DNA of 8,802 nt from Acidobacteriota bacterium (GCA_030637805.1 DAOWFV010000103.1:1-8802), one strand, 5' to 3'; counted from the stretch's first letter, positions 1-5,645 are shown. The notes: a model not told the origin generated them from the sequence alone. Program-made: numbers and translations.

Positions 1-421
1 GACCGGCCGGCGGGATGAACGCGAGTCGGATCTCGCCGCCTCCAGTCCGCGGCGCCTCGACCCACGCTCCCTCAGGCCCGAGCGCCGCCCCGGCCGCTGG
101 AAGATCGGGGTGCGCGGCGTGGACACCCTCATTTTCGGCAGGTCCGACGTCGACCTGAGAGCGGTCGAACAGCTCGAGGACCCCTCACAGCTTCGGGCGA
201 TCGGCTGGTTGATGGGTAGGCTGTCGGAGGAGCGCAGTGGACCGATCGAGCCCCAGCCGCGCATCGCTGAGATGCTCGAACGTCTTGGCCGCGGCGACTG
301 GGACTGGCTCACCGGCCGGCCCGACGGCGATCTCGCCATCCCCCGCCCCCACGAGGTGATGGCAGCCCTCAACCGGCTCCGCGAGGCGCGCCTCCGCCCG
401 TCGAACCCCGAAGACCTGTAA
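1..421 (+). CDS. Predicted ATPase of the ABC class (PF09818-like), C-terminal fragment cut by window edge
   Basis: The reading frame is open from the first bases of the window (codons start at base 2) to TAA at 419-421, so this is the last ~139 residues of a longer gene. A GTG at 110 is internal, not a real start, because strong family similarity begins before it. The visible stretch around WKIGVRGVDTLIFGR, then DVDLRAVEQLEDPSQLRAIG, and a tail with GDLAIPRPHEVMAALNRLR match, from memory, the conserved C-terminal part of the PF09818 'predicted ATPase of the ABC class' family, usually 550-600 residues. The Walker motifs would lie upstream, outside the window. The cellular role of this family is not established; it is thought to be a soluble nucleotide-binding protein. 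Only five bases separate its stop from the mutM ATG, so the two are probably co-transcribed. The assignment rests on pattern memory of the C-terminal motifs. Confidence 0.68.
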   Translation, partial: TGRRDERESDLAASSPRRLDPRSLRPERRPGRWKIGVRGVDTLIFGRSDVDLRAVEQLEDPSQLRAIGWLMGRLSEERSGPIEPQPRIAEMLERLGRGDWDWLTGRPDGDLAIPRPHEVMAALNRLREARLRPSNPEDL

Positions 422-426
422 CGCCG

Positions 427-1248
427 ATGCCCGAGCTGCCCGAGGTCGAGACCGTTCGCCGTAGCCTCGAGCTCCACCTCGCGGGTCGCACCATCACGGG
501 CGTCGAGGGAGAAGCGGTAAAGCTCCGGCGCCCCCTCGACCCGAAATCGCTGGCGAGAATACTGGTCGGGCGCCGTCTCGAAGCCTTTCGCCGTCGCGGC
601 AAGTTCCTGCTCGTAGATCTCGAGCCTGAAGGTACGATTCTCGTCCATCTCGGCATGTCGGGCCGCCTCCAGATCGCACAGCCTTCCGAACCGCGGCTGC
701 CCCACAACCACCTGGTCCTCCTTCTCGACGACGGCCGTGAGCTCCGTTACGCGGACACCCGCCGTTTCGGCCTCGTTGACTGGCTGGCCCCGGGCGCCGA
801 GGCCATGGATTCCTCTCTCAGCAAGCTCGGCGTGGAGCCGCTGGACCCCCATATCGCCGAGATCTTGCCCTCCCTCCTGCATGCACGGCGGGCGCCGGTC
901 AAGGCCCTGTTGATGGACCAGCGCCTGATCGCGGGCGTCGGCAACATCTATGCCGCTGAGGCCTTGTGGCGGGCACGTATCCGCCCCACCCGCGCCGGCA
1001 ACCGGACCTCTCTCAACCGGCTGACCAATCTCGCTGTAGCGGTTCGGGGGGTGCTGACCGAGGCCGTCGCGCAGGGCGGAACAACCCTCCGCGACTACGC
1101 AACGCCCGAAGGCGGTTACGGCTACTTCGCCCTCGAGCTCAAGGTGTACGGCCGCCAAGGCGAGCCTTGCCCGTCCTGCGGCTCGACCCTGCGCGCCGGC
1201 GTCATCGCCGGCCGCACCACTGCTTGGTGCCCGATCTGCCAGAGATAA
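427..1248 (+). CDS. mutM: Formamidopyrimidine-DNA glycosylase / AP lyase (MutM, Fpg)
   Basis: This is a base-excision repair enzyme that removes 8-oxoguanine and ring-opened purines from DNA and nicks the strand by beta/delta elimination. The 273-residue length is typical. The N-terminus MPELPEVETVRR supplies the catalytic Pro2 (N-terminal after Met removal) and Glu3; Lys59 in RRRGKFLL is the conserved catalytic-site lysine. Met77 (HLGMSGR) and Arg113-Phe114 (TRRFG) correspond to the void-filling triad. The helix-two-turn-helix carries the GVGNIYAAEALW signature (170-181). The C-terminal zinc finger has Cys248, Cys251, Cys268 and Cys271, with the conserved Arg263 on its hairpin loop. All key residues are present, so it should be active. 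The start is fixed by the obligatory MPELPE sequence; no strong Shine-Dalgarno site precedes it, which suits translational coupling to the ATPase gene five bases upstream. The next gene is convergent, so the unit ends near 1250-1330. Confidence 0.98.
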   Translation: MPELPEVETVRRSLELHLAGRTITGVEGEAVKLRRPLDPKSLARILVGRRLEAFRRRGKFLLVDLEPEGTILVHLGMSGRLQIAQPSEPRLPHNHLVLLLDDGRELRYADTRRFGLVDWLAPGAEAMDSSLSKLGVEPLDPHIAEILPSLLHARRAPVKALLMDQRLIAGVGNIYAAEALWRARIRPTRAGNRTSLNRLTNLAVAVRGVLTEAVAQGGTTLRDYATPEGGYGYFALELKVYGRQGEPCPSCGSTLRAGVIAGRTTAWCPICQR

Positions 1249-1296
1249 GCCTGCCGAGCCTCAAGCTTGCGGGAAAAAACTCGCGCCCATCCAATC

Positions 1297-1329
1297 CGGA
1301 AATTTCGGATTTCGAATTTCGAATTTCCG
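1297..1329. repeat. Heptamer tandem repeat ATTTCGR (4 units) inside an imperfect hairpin, possible bidirectional terminator
   Basis: Four head-to-tail 7-mers run from 1302 to 1329: ATTTCGG, ATTTCGA, ATTTCGA, ATTTCCG. The same stretch forms an inverted repeat: CGGAAATT at 1297-1304 pairs with AATTTCCG at 1322-1329 across a 17-nt loop that itself contains the palindrome TTCGAA twice. It lies in the 91-bp gap between the convergent stops of mutM (1248) and the minus-strand gene (1340), so it may end transcription from both sides, although there is no long T-run. It is clearly AT-richer than its surroundings. The repeat is seen directly; the terminator role is inference. Confidence 0.6.
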
Positions 1330-1339
1330 CAACCCGTGG

Positions 1340-1804
1340 TCACTGCTGAGTCGAGGGCTCTGGGAAGAGCATGAGAGTCTCTCCGCTTTCGAGCTGTACG
1401 GTGCCGGCGACGACCTCCTCCACATCCGAGTCATTCGTGACGCAGGTGGCGGTGATCAGCCCCGAACCCTTGGTACCGCGGGCGCGGAAGACGTAGTCCT
1501 CTTCGCCCGCCGTCACGATGCTCTTTCCGAGGTCGACCTCGAACTCCTCAATCCGCCCGAGGTGCTCGATGATCACCGGGTTGTCGCGCAGGTCCGCCTC
1601 CACCTCGCCGGCGAATACAGCGAGACCGAGGCTTAACACGATCCAGCCGCCGATGGCGGCGCCGAGGATCGCGACGACCGCACACCCGCCACACCCCCAG
1701 AGAAGGAATCGGGATTTCTTCGTGGGAGGAACCTGCCCGAAATCCTCGGCCATCACGGGCTGCGGCGAGGACGACGGCCCGACCGGCTGGTACTCCTGAC
1801 TCAT
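1340..1804 (-). CDS. Single-pass membrane protein with Coa1/Tim21-like C-terminal domain
   Basis: This 154-residue protein has a polar, Pro/Gln/Ser-rich N-terminus (1-28), a basic PPTKKSR stop, a glycine-rich hydrophobic segment (about 33-65) starting with a WGCGGC motif, and a soluble C-terminal domain. In that domain DNPVIIEHLGRIEEFEV (74-90), YVFRARGTKGSG (104-115) and a final GETLMLF strand resemble the bacterial proteins assigned to the Coa1/Tim21-like domain (cytochrome oxidase assembly factor 1, PF08695): a 'np.v...lG' helix, then a 'G.kG.g' hairpin. Bacterial members have no proven role. No respiratory genes are nearby, so an oxidase link is not supported by context. The ATG at 1804 has no Shine-Dalgarno site, but a TATAAA box sits 8 nt upstream, suggesting a leaderless transcript. 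It converges with mutM. The domain call is from memory and moderate; the reality of the gene is well supported by its membrane architecture. Confidence 0.72.
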   Translation of the reverse strand: MSQEYQPVGPSSSPQPVMAEDFGQVPPTKKSRFLLWGCGGCAVVAILGAAIGGWIVLSLGLAVFAGEVEADLRDNPVIIEHLGRIEEFEVDLGKSIVTAGEEDYVFRARGTKGSGLITATCVTNDSDVEEVVAGTVQLESGETLMLFPEPSTQQ

Positions 1805-1812
1805 AGTACGAG

Positions 1813-1843
1813 TTTATACCGAGAACACCGCTGGCTCGGCCAA
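1813..1843 (-). promoter_or_regulatory. Candidate promoter of the Coa1-like gene, leaderless arrangement
   Basis: On the minus strand, TTGGCC (1843-1838, 4 of 6 to the sigma70 -35) and TATAAA (1818-1813, 5 of 6 to the -10) are separated by 19 nt, slightly longer than ideal. Only 8 nt lie between the -10 box and the ATG at 1804, so transcription would begin at or within a base or two of the start codon. Seen by eye only; no start site is known. Confidence 0.4.
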
Positions 1844-2090
1844 ATGGTCCTCCGAAGCGTGCTCTTGTCGTGTGCCGGCGTTCGTCCGCTACTGCAGGAA
1901 GGCCTCGACGGAGGCTCCCTCCCGCTTTCTCAGGTTGACGCAGTCCAGTACCGCCTCCGTCACCTTGCGGAGAGTTGAACCACAGATTACACCCCTTCGC
2001 GTCCATCTGAGTCTGCTTGTCGGTCCCGCTGGATTCGGCAACCGCGCACTCAGACTCGGGCGACGAACTGCCCAGAGGAATGCAGGAGCC
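1844..2090. other. Intergenic stretch with no convincing gene
   Basis: About 250 bp between the Coa1-like gene's promoter and the heptamer arrays. Short open frames exist on both strands, but none has a ribosome binding site, a good start or a product I recognise. One minus-strand frame, 1889 to about 1990, ends in a helical-looking peptide (TLRKVTEAVLDCVNLRKR...) that could be the 3' tail of a dead gene. A piece near 1976-1992 (GAACCACAGATTACACC) is of a kind often seen as intergenic dispersed sequence. I see no terminator or RNA gene. Confidence 0.4.
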
Positions 2091-2139
2091 AAGGTTCAAG
2101 GCTCAAGGTCTCAGGTCTCAGGTCTCAGGCTTCAGGATT
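2091..2139 (+). repeat. 7-bp tandem repeat array, left arm (consensus CAGGTCT)
   Basis: Seven consecutive heptamers in register: AAGGTTC, AAGGCTC, AAGGTCT, CAGGTCT, CAGGTCT, CAGGCTT, CAGGATT. The centre is near-perfect and the ends are degenerate. Read on the opposite strand the unit is AGACCTG, the same word that makes up the central part of the array at 2211-2322, so the two arrays face each other as inverted repeats. The stretch 2106-2129 has an exact 24-nt reverse complement inside the right array. No gene covers it. Confidence 0.9.
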
Positions 2140-2210
2140 CGTTGAAAAACTCACGGAAGTAACAGGTAGGACTTGACATCGCAGGAGTCCAACCGACAAC
2201 CTTGGTGCGA
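2140..2210. other. 71-bp unique core between two inverted heptamer arrays
   Basis: Non-repetitive sequence enclosed by the two arrays. It holds a small inverted repeat, GGACT (2169-2173) and AGTCC (2186-2190), with a 12-nt loop, and a GTTGAAAAACTC block at its left edge. It encodes no plausible peptide. If the arrays and core travel together, this would be the body of a small non-autonomous repeat element; that is inference. Confidence 0.45.
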
Positions 2211-2322
2211 CCCGCGACCCGCGACCTGCAACCTGTGTTCTGCGACCTGAGACCTGAGACCTGAGACCTGAGACCTGAGACCTGTGCCCTGTGCCCTGTG
2301 CCCTGTGCCCTGTGCCCTGCAT
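2211..2322 (+). repeat. 7-bp tandem repeat array, right arm (16 units, two homogeneous blocks)
   Basis: Sixteen heptamers stay in exact register: CCCGCGA x2, CCTGCAA, CCTGTGT, TCTGCGA, CCTGAGA x5 (2246-2280), CCTGTGC x5 (2281-2315), CCTGCAT. The two perfect five-copy blocks share CCTG and differ only in the last three bases, and the left units are degenerate relatives. The array ends at base 2322, immediately beside the stop codon (2323-2325) of the minus-strand symporter gene, so it would be the start of that mRNA's 3' untranslated region. The period was counted base by base. Heptanucleotide tandem repeats of this general sort are known in cyanobacteria as STRR sequences; no homology to those is claimed. 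Confidence 0.95.
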
Positions 2323-4074
2323 CTACCCTATGGGCTTCGGCGGCTCGAGCTTCCCGTCTGCGACGTACTCCTTGGTCCAGCCTTTGACCAGACCGGTCAG
2401 GAGCAGGATCGAGATCAGATTCGGGACCGTCATCAGCCCGAGGGCCATGTCGCCGAAGGCCCACACCAGCTCCAGCGAGTAGACCGCCCCGAGGAAATGC
2501 GCGATGCAGAAGACCACGCGGTAGGGCATGACCCAGCGGGGGCCAACGAGGTAAAGGATTGAGCGGTCTCCGTAGTAGGACCAGCTGATGGCCGTGGAGA
2601 GCCCGAAGAAGAACACCGCAATGGTCACCAGCAGGTGCCCCTGGCCGAACGCGAAACCGCCAAGCCCCTCCCGGAAGGCCCACGCTGTGAGTGGCGAGCC
2701 ATTCTGCATCGCCCGCCCCCGCATCAGGAGTACGCCGTCCGCCGGGTCGCCATCCTCGGCCAACACCGCACCGTCACTCAGGTTGCCCTCATCCTCGGCT
2801 TCGAGCACGATCAGGCCCGAAAAAGGACGCATATTTCGCAGCAGCACTGGATCGTCGGCAATCAGTATCTCGGCGTCGTCGACCAACGCGTGATTTCGAA
2901 CCAGCGCGAACTCGATTGGATGACCGTCGCGCACCACGAGCGCCCCGATGGCGAGGTCGGTCTCATCGATGTCACCGTTGACCCGGACATCACCACCTCT
3001 GTGGATCGCCGTGATGGCCGACTGCTCGTTGACAATGAGTTGTTGCTCCTGCTTATCCTTCCAGACGCCCGAGATCAGAATCACCAGACCGGTCATGGTG
3101 CAGATGAGCAGGGTGTCGATGAACGGACCGAGCATCGCCACCACTCCTTCGCGGATCGGCTCGTCGGTCTTGGCCGCGGCGTGGGCGATGGGCGCCGACC
3201 CCTGGCCGGACTCGTTCGAGAAGAGCCCGCGTTTGACGCCCCAGGTGAGCATGAAGATAAAGGTGCCGCCGGCGAAGCCGCTGATCTGCGCGGCCGGTTG
3301 GAAGGCCGATCTGAAGATCAGTGCCAGGGTTCCCGGCACCTGGTCCACGTGAAGAAGGACCACGAAGAGGCTCGCACCGACATAGAGAGCGGCCATGAAC
3401 GGGACCAGCTTCGATGTCACGCGTCCGATACGGCGTATGCCGCCGAGGATCACCGCTGCCACGAGGGATGAGAGGACCAGCCCCGTGACCCACGTGGGAA
3501 CCCCGAGGTCCTGCCGGAACTGGTCGGCAACGGTGAACGACTGCACGGCGTTCCCGGACCCGAAGGAGGAGATCACCGTGAAGCAGGCAAAGGCGATAGC
3601 GAGGGGCTTCCACGAGCGGCCGAGGCCACGCTCGATGGAGTACATCGGTCCGCCGGCGGCCGAACCGCCGGGGAGAATAGTCCTGAATTTCATGGCCAGC
3701 GTGCACTCGGTGTACTTGAGCGCCATCCCGAAGACCGCGGTGACCCACATCCAGAAGAGGGCGCCAGGGCCTCCGTAGTGGATCGCGGTGGCGACGCCCG
3801 CGATGTTGCCGATGCCGACGGTTGCCGAGAGCGCGGTGGTGAGTGCCTGGAAGTGTGAAAGATCACCCTCGTGCTCGGGGTCGTCGTACTCGCCGCGAAT
3901 CACCCGCAGACCGTGGCGGAAGTACCGAACCTGGATCCAACCGAGGCGGAAGGTCGTGACGAGTCCGGTACCGACCAGCAGCACCACCAGCAGCGGCATC
4001 TGCTCCGGCCAGCCCCAGATCAGCCCGCTGACCGTCTCGATGACTTGACTCACCCACTCGAATAGACCATCCAT
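2323..4074 (-). CDS. Alanine/glycine:cation symporter (AGCS family) with acidic loop insert
   Basis: This inner-membrane secondary transporter would take up small neutral amino acids (L/D-alanine, glycine) with Na+ or H+. The 583-residue protein matches PF01235 end to end. The AGCS signature GGPGALFWMWVTAVFG is at 101-116, after the GIGNIAGVATAIHYGG motif (87-102). Also seen are GGPMYSIERGLG (141-152), NESGQGSAPIAHAAAKT (287-303), the membrane segment ending TMTGLVILISG, STAISWSYYG (493-502) and a late PNLISILLL helix (551-559). About ten or eleven hydrophobic segments are visible. Most relatives are 440-550 residues; here residues 338-458 form a hydrophilic, Asp/Glu-rich insert between the TMTGLVILISGVW helix and the AFREGLGGF helix. 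The ATG at 4074 has a good Shine-Dalgarno, GAGGGAGA, 8 nt upstream. It is transcribed divergently from the lipoprotein gene, 134 bp apart. No amino-acid catabolic partner is adjacent; exact substrate and ion are unproven. Confidence 0.95.
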   Translation of the reverse strand: MDGLFEWVSQVIETVSGLIWGWPEQMPLLVVLLVGTGLVTTFRLGWIQVRYFRHGLRVIRGEYDDPEHEGDLSHFQALTTALSATVGIGNIAGVATAIHYGGPGALFWMWVTAVFGMALKYTECTLAMKFRTILPGGSAAGGPMYSIERGLGRSWKPLAIAFACFTVISSFGSGNAVQSFTVADQFRQDLGVPTWVTGLVLSSLVAAVILGGIRRIGRVTSKLVPFMAALYVGASLFVVLLHVDQVPGTLALIFRSAFQPAAQISGFAGGTFIFMLTWGVKRGLFSNESGQGSAPIAHAAAKTDEPIREGVVAMLGPFIDTLLICTMTGLVILISGVWKDKQEQQLIVNEQSAITAIHRGGDVRVNGDIDETDLAIGALVVRDGHPIEFALVRNHALVDDAEILIADDPVLLRNMRPFSGLIVLEAEDEGNLSDGAVLAEDGDPADGVLLMRGRAMQNGSPLTAWAFREGLGGFAFGQGHLLVTIAVFFFGLSTAISWSYYGDRSILYLVGPRWVMPYRVVFCIAHFLGAVYSLELVWAFGDMALGLMTVPNLISILLLTGLVKGWTKEYVADGKLEPPKPIG

Positions 4075-4082
4075 GTATGTCG

Positions 4083-4090
4083 TCTCCCTC
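4083..4090 (-). promoter_or_regulatory. Ribosome binding site of the symporter gene
   Basis: GAGGGAGA on the minus strand, 8 nt before the ATG at 4074. It supports that start over the in-frame upstream codons, which would extend into the divergent promoter region. Confidence 0.75.
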
Positions 4091-4130
4091 TGCGCCCGAT
4101 TCGAAGAGCTGCTTTACCAGGCGGGTAGCC

Positions 4131-4160
4131 ATGCTATCCGAGCACGAGCCACACTCGCAA
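4131..4160 (-). promoter_or_regulatory. Candidate promoter of the symporter gene
   Basis: Minus strand TTGCGA (4160-4155, 4 of 6) and TAGCAT (4136-4131, 4 of 6) with an 18-nt spacer, giving a leader of about 50 nt with the Shine-Dalgarno site inside it. It lies back to back with the TATAAT box of the divergent lipoprotein gene. Weak match, by eye. Confidence 0.3.
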
Positions 4161-4180
4161 CTAAAGACACGGAAGAGAGC

Positions 4181-4186
4181 TATAAT
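4181..4186 (+). promoter_or_regulatory. Perfect -10 box (TATAAT) of the lipoprotein gene
   Basis: An exact TATAAT lies 22 nt before the ATG at 4209. It would place the transcript start near 4193, just ahead of the AAGGAGA ribosome site, giving a leader of about 16 nt. No good -35 box is found at the usual distance, so an activator or extended contacts may be needed. An upstream in-frame ATG at 4185 overlaps this box and cannot be the start if the box is used. Confidence 0.5.
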
Positions 4187-4195
4187 GCCCCGCCG

Positions 4196-4202
4196 AAGGA
4201 GA
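4196..4202 (+). promoter_or_regulatory. Ribosome binding site that fixes the lipoprotein start
   Basis: AAGGAGA followed by 6 nt and ATG at 4209. It is near-ideal and chooses this start over in-frame ATGs at 4185 and earlier, and the resulting N-terminus is a clean lipoprotein signal peptide. Confidence 0.85.
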
Positions 4203-4208
4203 CCGATT

Positions 4209-4775
4209 ATGCGTCACTCAACCATTCCGGTTCTTGCCCTCTTTCTCATTCTCGCAGCCTGCGGCGGGCAGCCCACCGGAGAGCAACCCGAAACCGTCGC
4301 GAGCAACGAGGCCGTGCCCGACGACGATATCCACCGTATGGCGACCGGGATGCCGTCCGACGATGTGCTCTCGACCGCGATGTCCGGGGCAATGGGAGGC
4401 TCCATGGGCGGCCTCAACACCGAGGTTGGCGTCCTCCCGGAGATCGCGGACGCTTGGTCCGGAGTCAGAGTTCGGCTCGTCGATATCGAGAGTGGAGATG
4501 CCCAGCTTGTTGAAGTTCAGCTCGGCGAAACAGTCTCGCTGGGCTCGAGCGGCCTCACTCTCACGGCCCACACTTTCATCCCCGACTTCGTGATGGACGA
4601 GGGCGGCATCACCAGCCGCTCGGCCGATGCCAACAACCCGGCCGCGAACGTGGTTATCACCGAGGAGGGCGCGGAGGACTACGAGGGCTGGCTCTTCGCC
4701 GCCATGCCCGGGATCCATCCGTTCCCGCACGAGCAGTATCAGGTGCTGCTGGTTGAGGGCCTGCCGGCGGAGTGA
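4209..4775 (+). CDS. Lipoprotein with DUF2155-like domain
   Basis: The 188-residue product begins with a short basic n-region, a hydrophobic core and a lipobox LILAAC, predicting cleavage and lipidation at Cys18. Residues 19-70 are a low-complexity linker (Pro/Glu/Asp early, then Met/Gly-rich around AMSGAMGGSMGGLN). The folded part, about 82-186, has AWSGVRVRLVDIESG, an ETVSLGSSGLTLTAHTF strand pair, IPDF, NNPAANVVI, and GWLFAAMPGIHPFPHEQY. This succession (strand, 'vG....l.l', NPA, then GW.FA..P..h...H..Y) resembles the DUF2155 family (PF09923) of secreted bacterial proteins of unknown function. Serine follows the +1 Cys only later (CGGQ), so no inner-membrane retention Asp is seen at +2. 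It has its own -10 box and ribosome site upstream and an intrinsic terminator downstream, so it is monocistronic. Function is unknown; the family call is from memory. Confidence 0.9.
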   Translation: MRHSTIPVLALFLILAACGGQPTGEQPETVASNEAVPDDDIHRMATGMPSDDVLSTAMSGAMGGSMGGLNTEVGVLPEIADAWSGVRVRLVDIESGDAQLVEVQLGETVSLGSSGLTLTAHTFIPDFVMDEGGITSRSADANNPAANVVITEEGAEDYEGWLFAAMPGIHPFPHEQYQVLLVEGLPAE

Positions 4776-4815
4776 TATGTAATCGCCGGAGAGTCTCCCG
4801 GGAAACCGACCAAGC

Positions 4816-4840
4816 GCATCACTAATGATGCTAGTTTTGT
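4816..4840 (+). terminator. Intrinsic terminator after the lipoprotein gene
   Basis: A 6-bp stem GCATCA (4816-4821) / TGATGC (4826-4831) with loop CTAA is followed at once by TAGTTTTGT. It lies 40 nt after the lipoprotein stop and is oriented for plus-strand transcription. The stem is not GC-rich, so efficiency is uncertain. Confidence 0.6.
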
Positions 4841-4924
4841 AGAGCCGAGGCGTCACCACCCGGCTGCCACGGCAGGGAGCCCGTCACCAGCCCAGACAGG
4901 GTCGGCTGGCCGAAACGCGGCACT

Positions 4925-5569
4925 TTATAGCGTACGCCTCCAGAACAGGAGACCCAGCCCCAGGGCCGCGAGAAGACCCGCGAACAGTACAATTCCGAGC
5001 GGCGAGATCGCCGGGATGGCCTGCGCCTGCTGGTCCTGCCACTCCTGAGCGGTCTGGGGACAGGTTCCGTAGGGTCCGTAGCACGAGTCCAGCACCAGAC
5101 CGGTGTCGCACTGGTAAACAATGAAGAACTCGCCCGTGGTCGCGGCGCTCGGCGGCGTTTCTCCGACGTAGGCGTACGAGCCGATGATCGTACCAGGCGG
5201 CTGGTCGGGAGACACCGGCATGCCATACCCGACAAAGGTGCCCGAATAGTTGGCCAGGCCAGTGCCCTGCTCGAAGGACCCGAGGACGGTCCCGTCCAAT
5301 AGGGTCGTCTCTCCGAACTCCCGCACGGCGTCCACCGACGTCAGGGTGATGTCGAGATCCGCGTTCGTGCAGTCCGCACCGGCGTTCAGGGCCACACCCT
5401 CGGCAGTTACGGTTGCCTGCAGCACACTCTTTTCGGAGGGTTGAACCCGGACCGCCTCGCCGGTAGTCAAAGAGCCCTGGTGGTCCCCACCTCCTGTCGC
5501 TTCGGATACGGGCACGTAAAGCCCCGCCATTAGCACCACCACGACCAGTACCACTGCGCGCCTTCTCAT
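4925..5569 (-). CDS. Secreted protein of unknown function with IPTL-like C-terminal sorting segment
   Basis: The 214-residue product starts MRRRAVVLVVVVLMAGL, a classical signal peptide with likely cleavage after VSEA (about residue 24). The mature domain (25-180) is Gly/Thr-rich and beta-like, with four cysteines (67, 154, 163, 170), three of them in a compact YQCDTGLVLDSCYGPYGTC region that could form disulfides outside the cytoplasm. The end is tripartite: IPAISPLG (185-192), a hydrophobic helix (193-209), and RRTL. This is the pattern of IPTL-CTERM/PEP-CTERM-like sorting tails, which anchor exported proteins for later processing. I do not recognise the mature domain. The ATG at 5569 is preferred over a codon at 5599 because GGGGGAGG lies 6 nt before it and the signal peptide then begins properly. 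It has its own promoter and converges with the lipoprotein gene. No sortase-like gene lies in the window. Confidence 0.85.
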   Translation of the reverse strand: MRRRAVVLVVVVLMAGLYVPVSEATGGGDHQGSLTTGEAVRVQPSEKSVLQATVTAEGVALNAGADCTNADLDITLTSVDAVREFGETTLLDGTVLGSFEQGTGLANYSGTFVGYGMPVSPDQPPGTIIGSYAYVGETPPSAATTGEFFIVYQCDTGLVLDSCYGPYGTCPQTAQEWQDQQAQAIPAISPLGIVLFAGLLAALGLGLLFWRRTL

Positions 5570-5575
5570 ATGAAA

Positions 5576-5583
5576 CCTCCCCC
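5576..5583 (-). promoter_or_regulatory. Strong ribosome binding site that decides the start at 5569
   Basis: GGGGGAGG on the minus strand, 6 nt upstream of the ATG at 5569. It rules out the longer reading from 5599, whose extra ten residues (MPQERRGRFH) would span this site. Confidence 0.85.
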
Positions 5584-5616
5584 TTCTTTCCTGCGGCATT
5601 TTAGATACACCTGACT

Positions 5617-5645
5617 AATAAACACCACACGACCAGGGTTGTCAA
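5617..5645 (-). promoter_or_regulatory. Promoter of the IPTL-type secreted protein gene
   Basis: On the minus strand a perfect TTGACA (5645-5640) and TTTATT (5622-5617, 4 of 6) are separated by exactly 17 nt. The expected leader is about 40 nt, ending in the strong ribosome site. This is the best sigma70-type promoter in the window, in a locally AT-rich patch. Confidence 0.6.

Noticed and set aside
1548..2099. Minus-strand open frame of 183 codons
   Set aside because: It runs through intergenic sequence and then out of frame through the Coa1-like gene; no start signals and no recognisable domain.
1872..2162. Plus-strand open frame that reads into the left heptamer array
   Set aside because: No ribosome site, unusual Arg/Ser-rich content, and its C-terminus is just translated heptamer repeat.
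2091..2322. Heptamer arrays as a CRISPR array
   Set aside because: The units are 7 bp and contiguous with no spacers between copies, and there are no cas genes; this is a simple tandem repeat.
2635..3471. Long plus-strand open frame of 278 codons
   Set aside because: It lies antisense inside the well-supported symporter gene; its composition is that of a reverse-strand shadow and it has no family resemblance.
4787..4802. CCGGAGAGTCTCCCGG as a terminator hairpin
   Set aside because: The symmetry is broken by an A-C mismatch and the centre leaves too few bases for a loop; the hairpin at 4816-4831 with a T-run is the better terminator.
4218..4859. Minus-strand open frame of 213 codons over the lipoprotein
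   Set aside because: It covers the lipoprotein gene antisense. The plus frame has a lipobox, ribosome site, -10 box and terminator, while this one has none.
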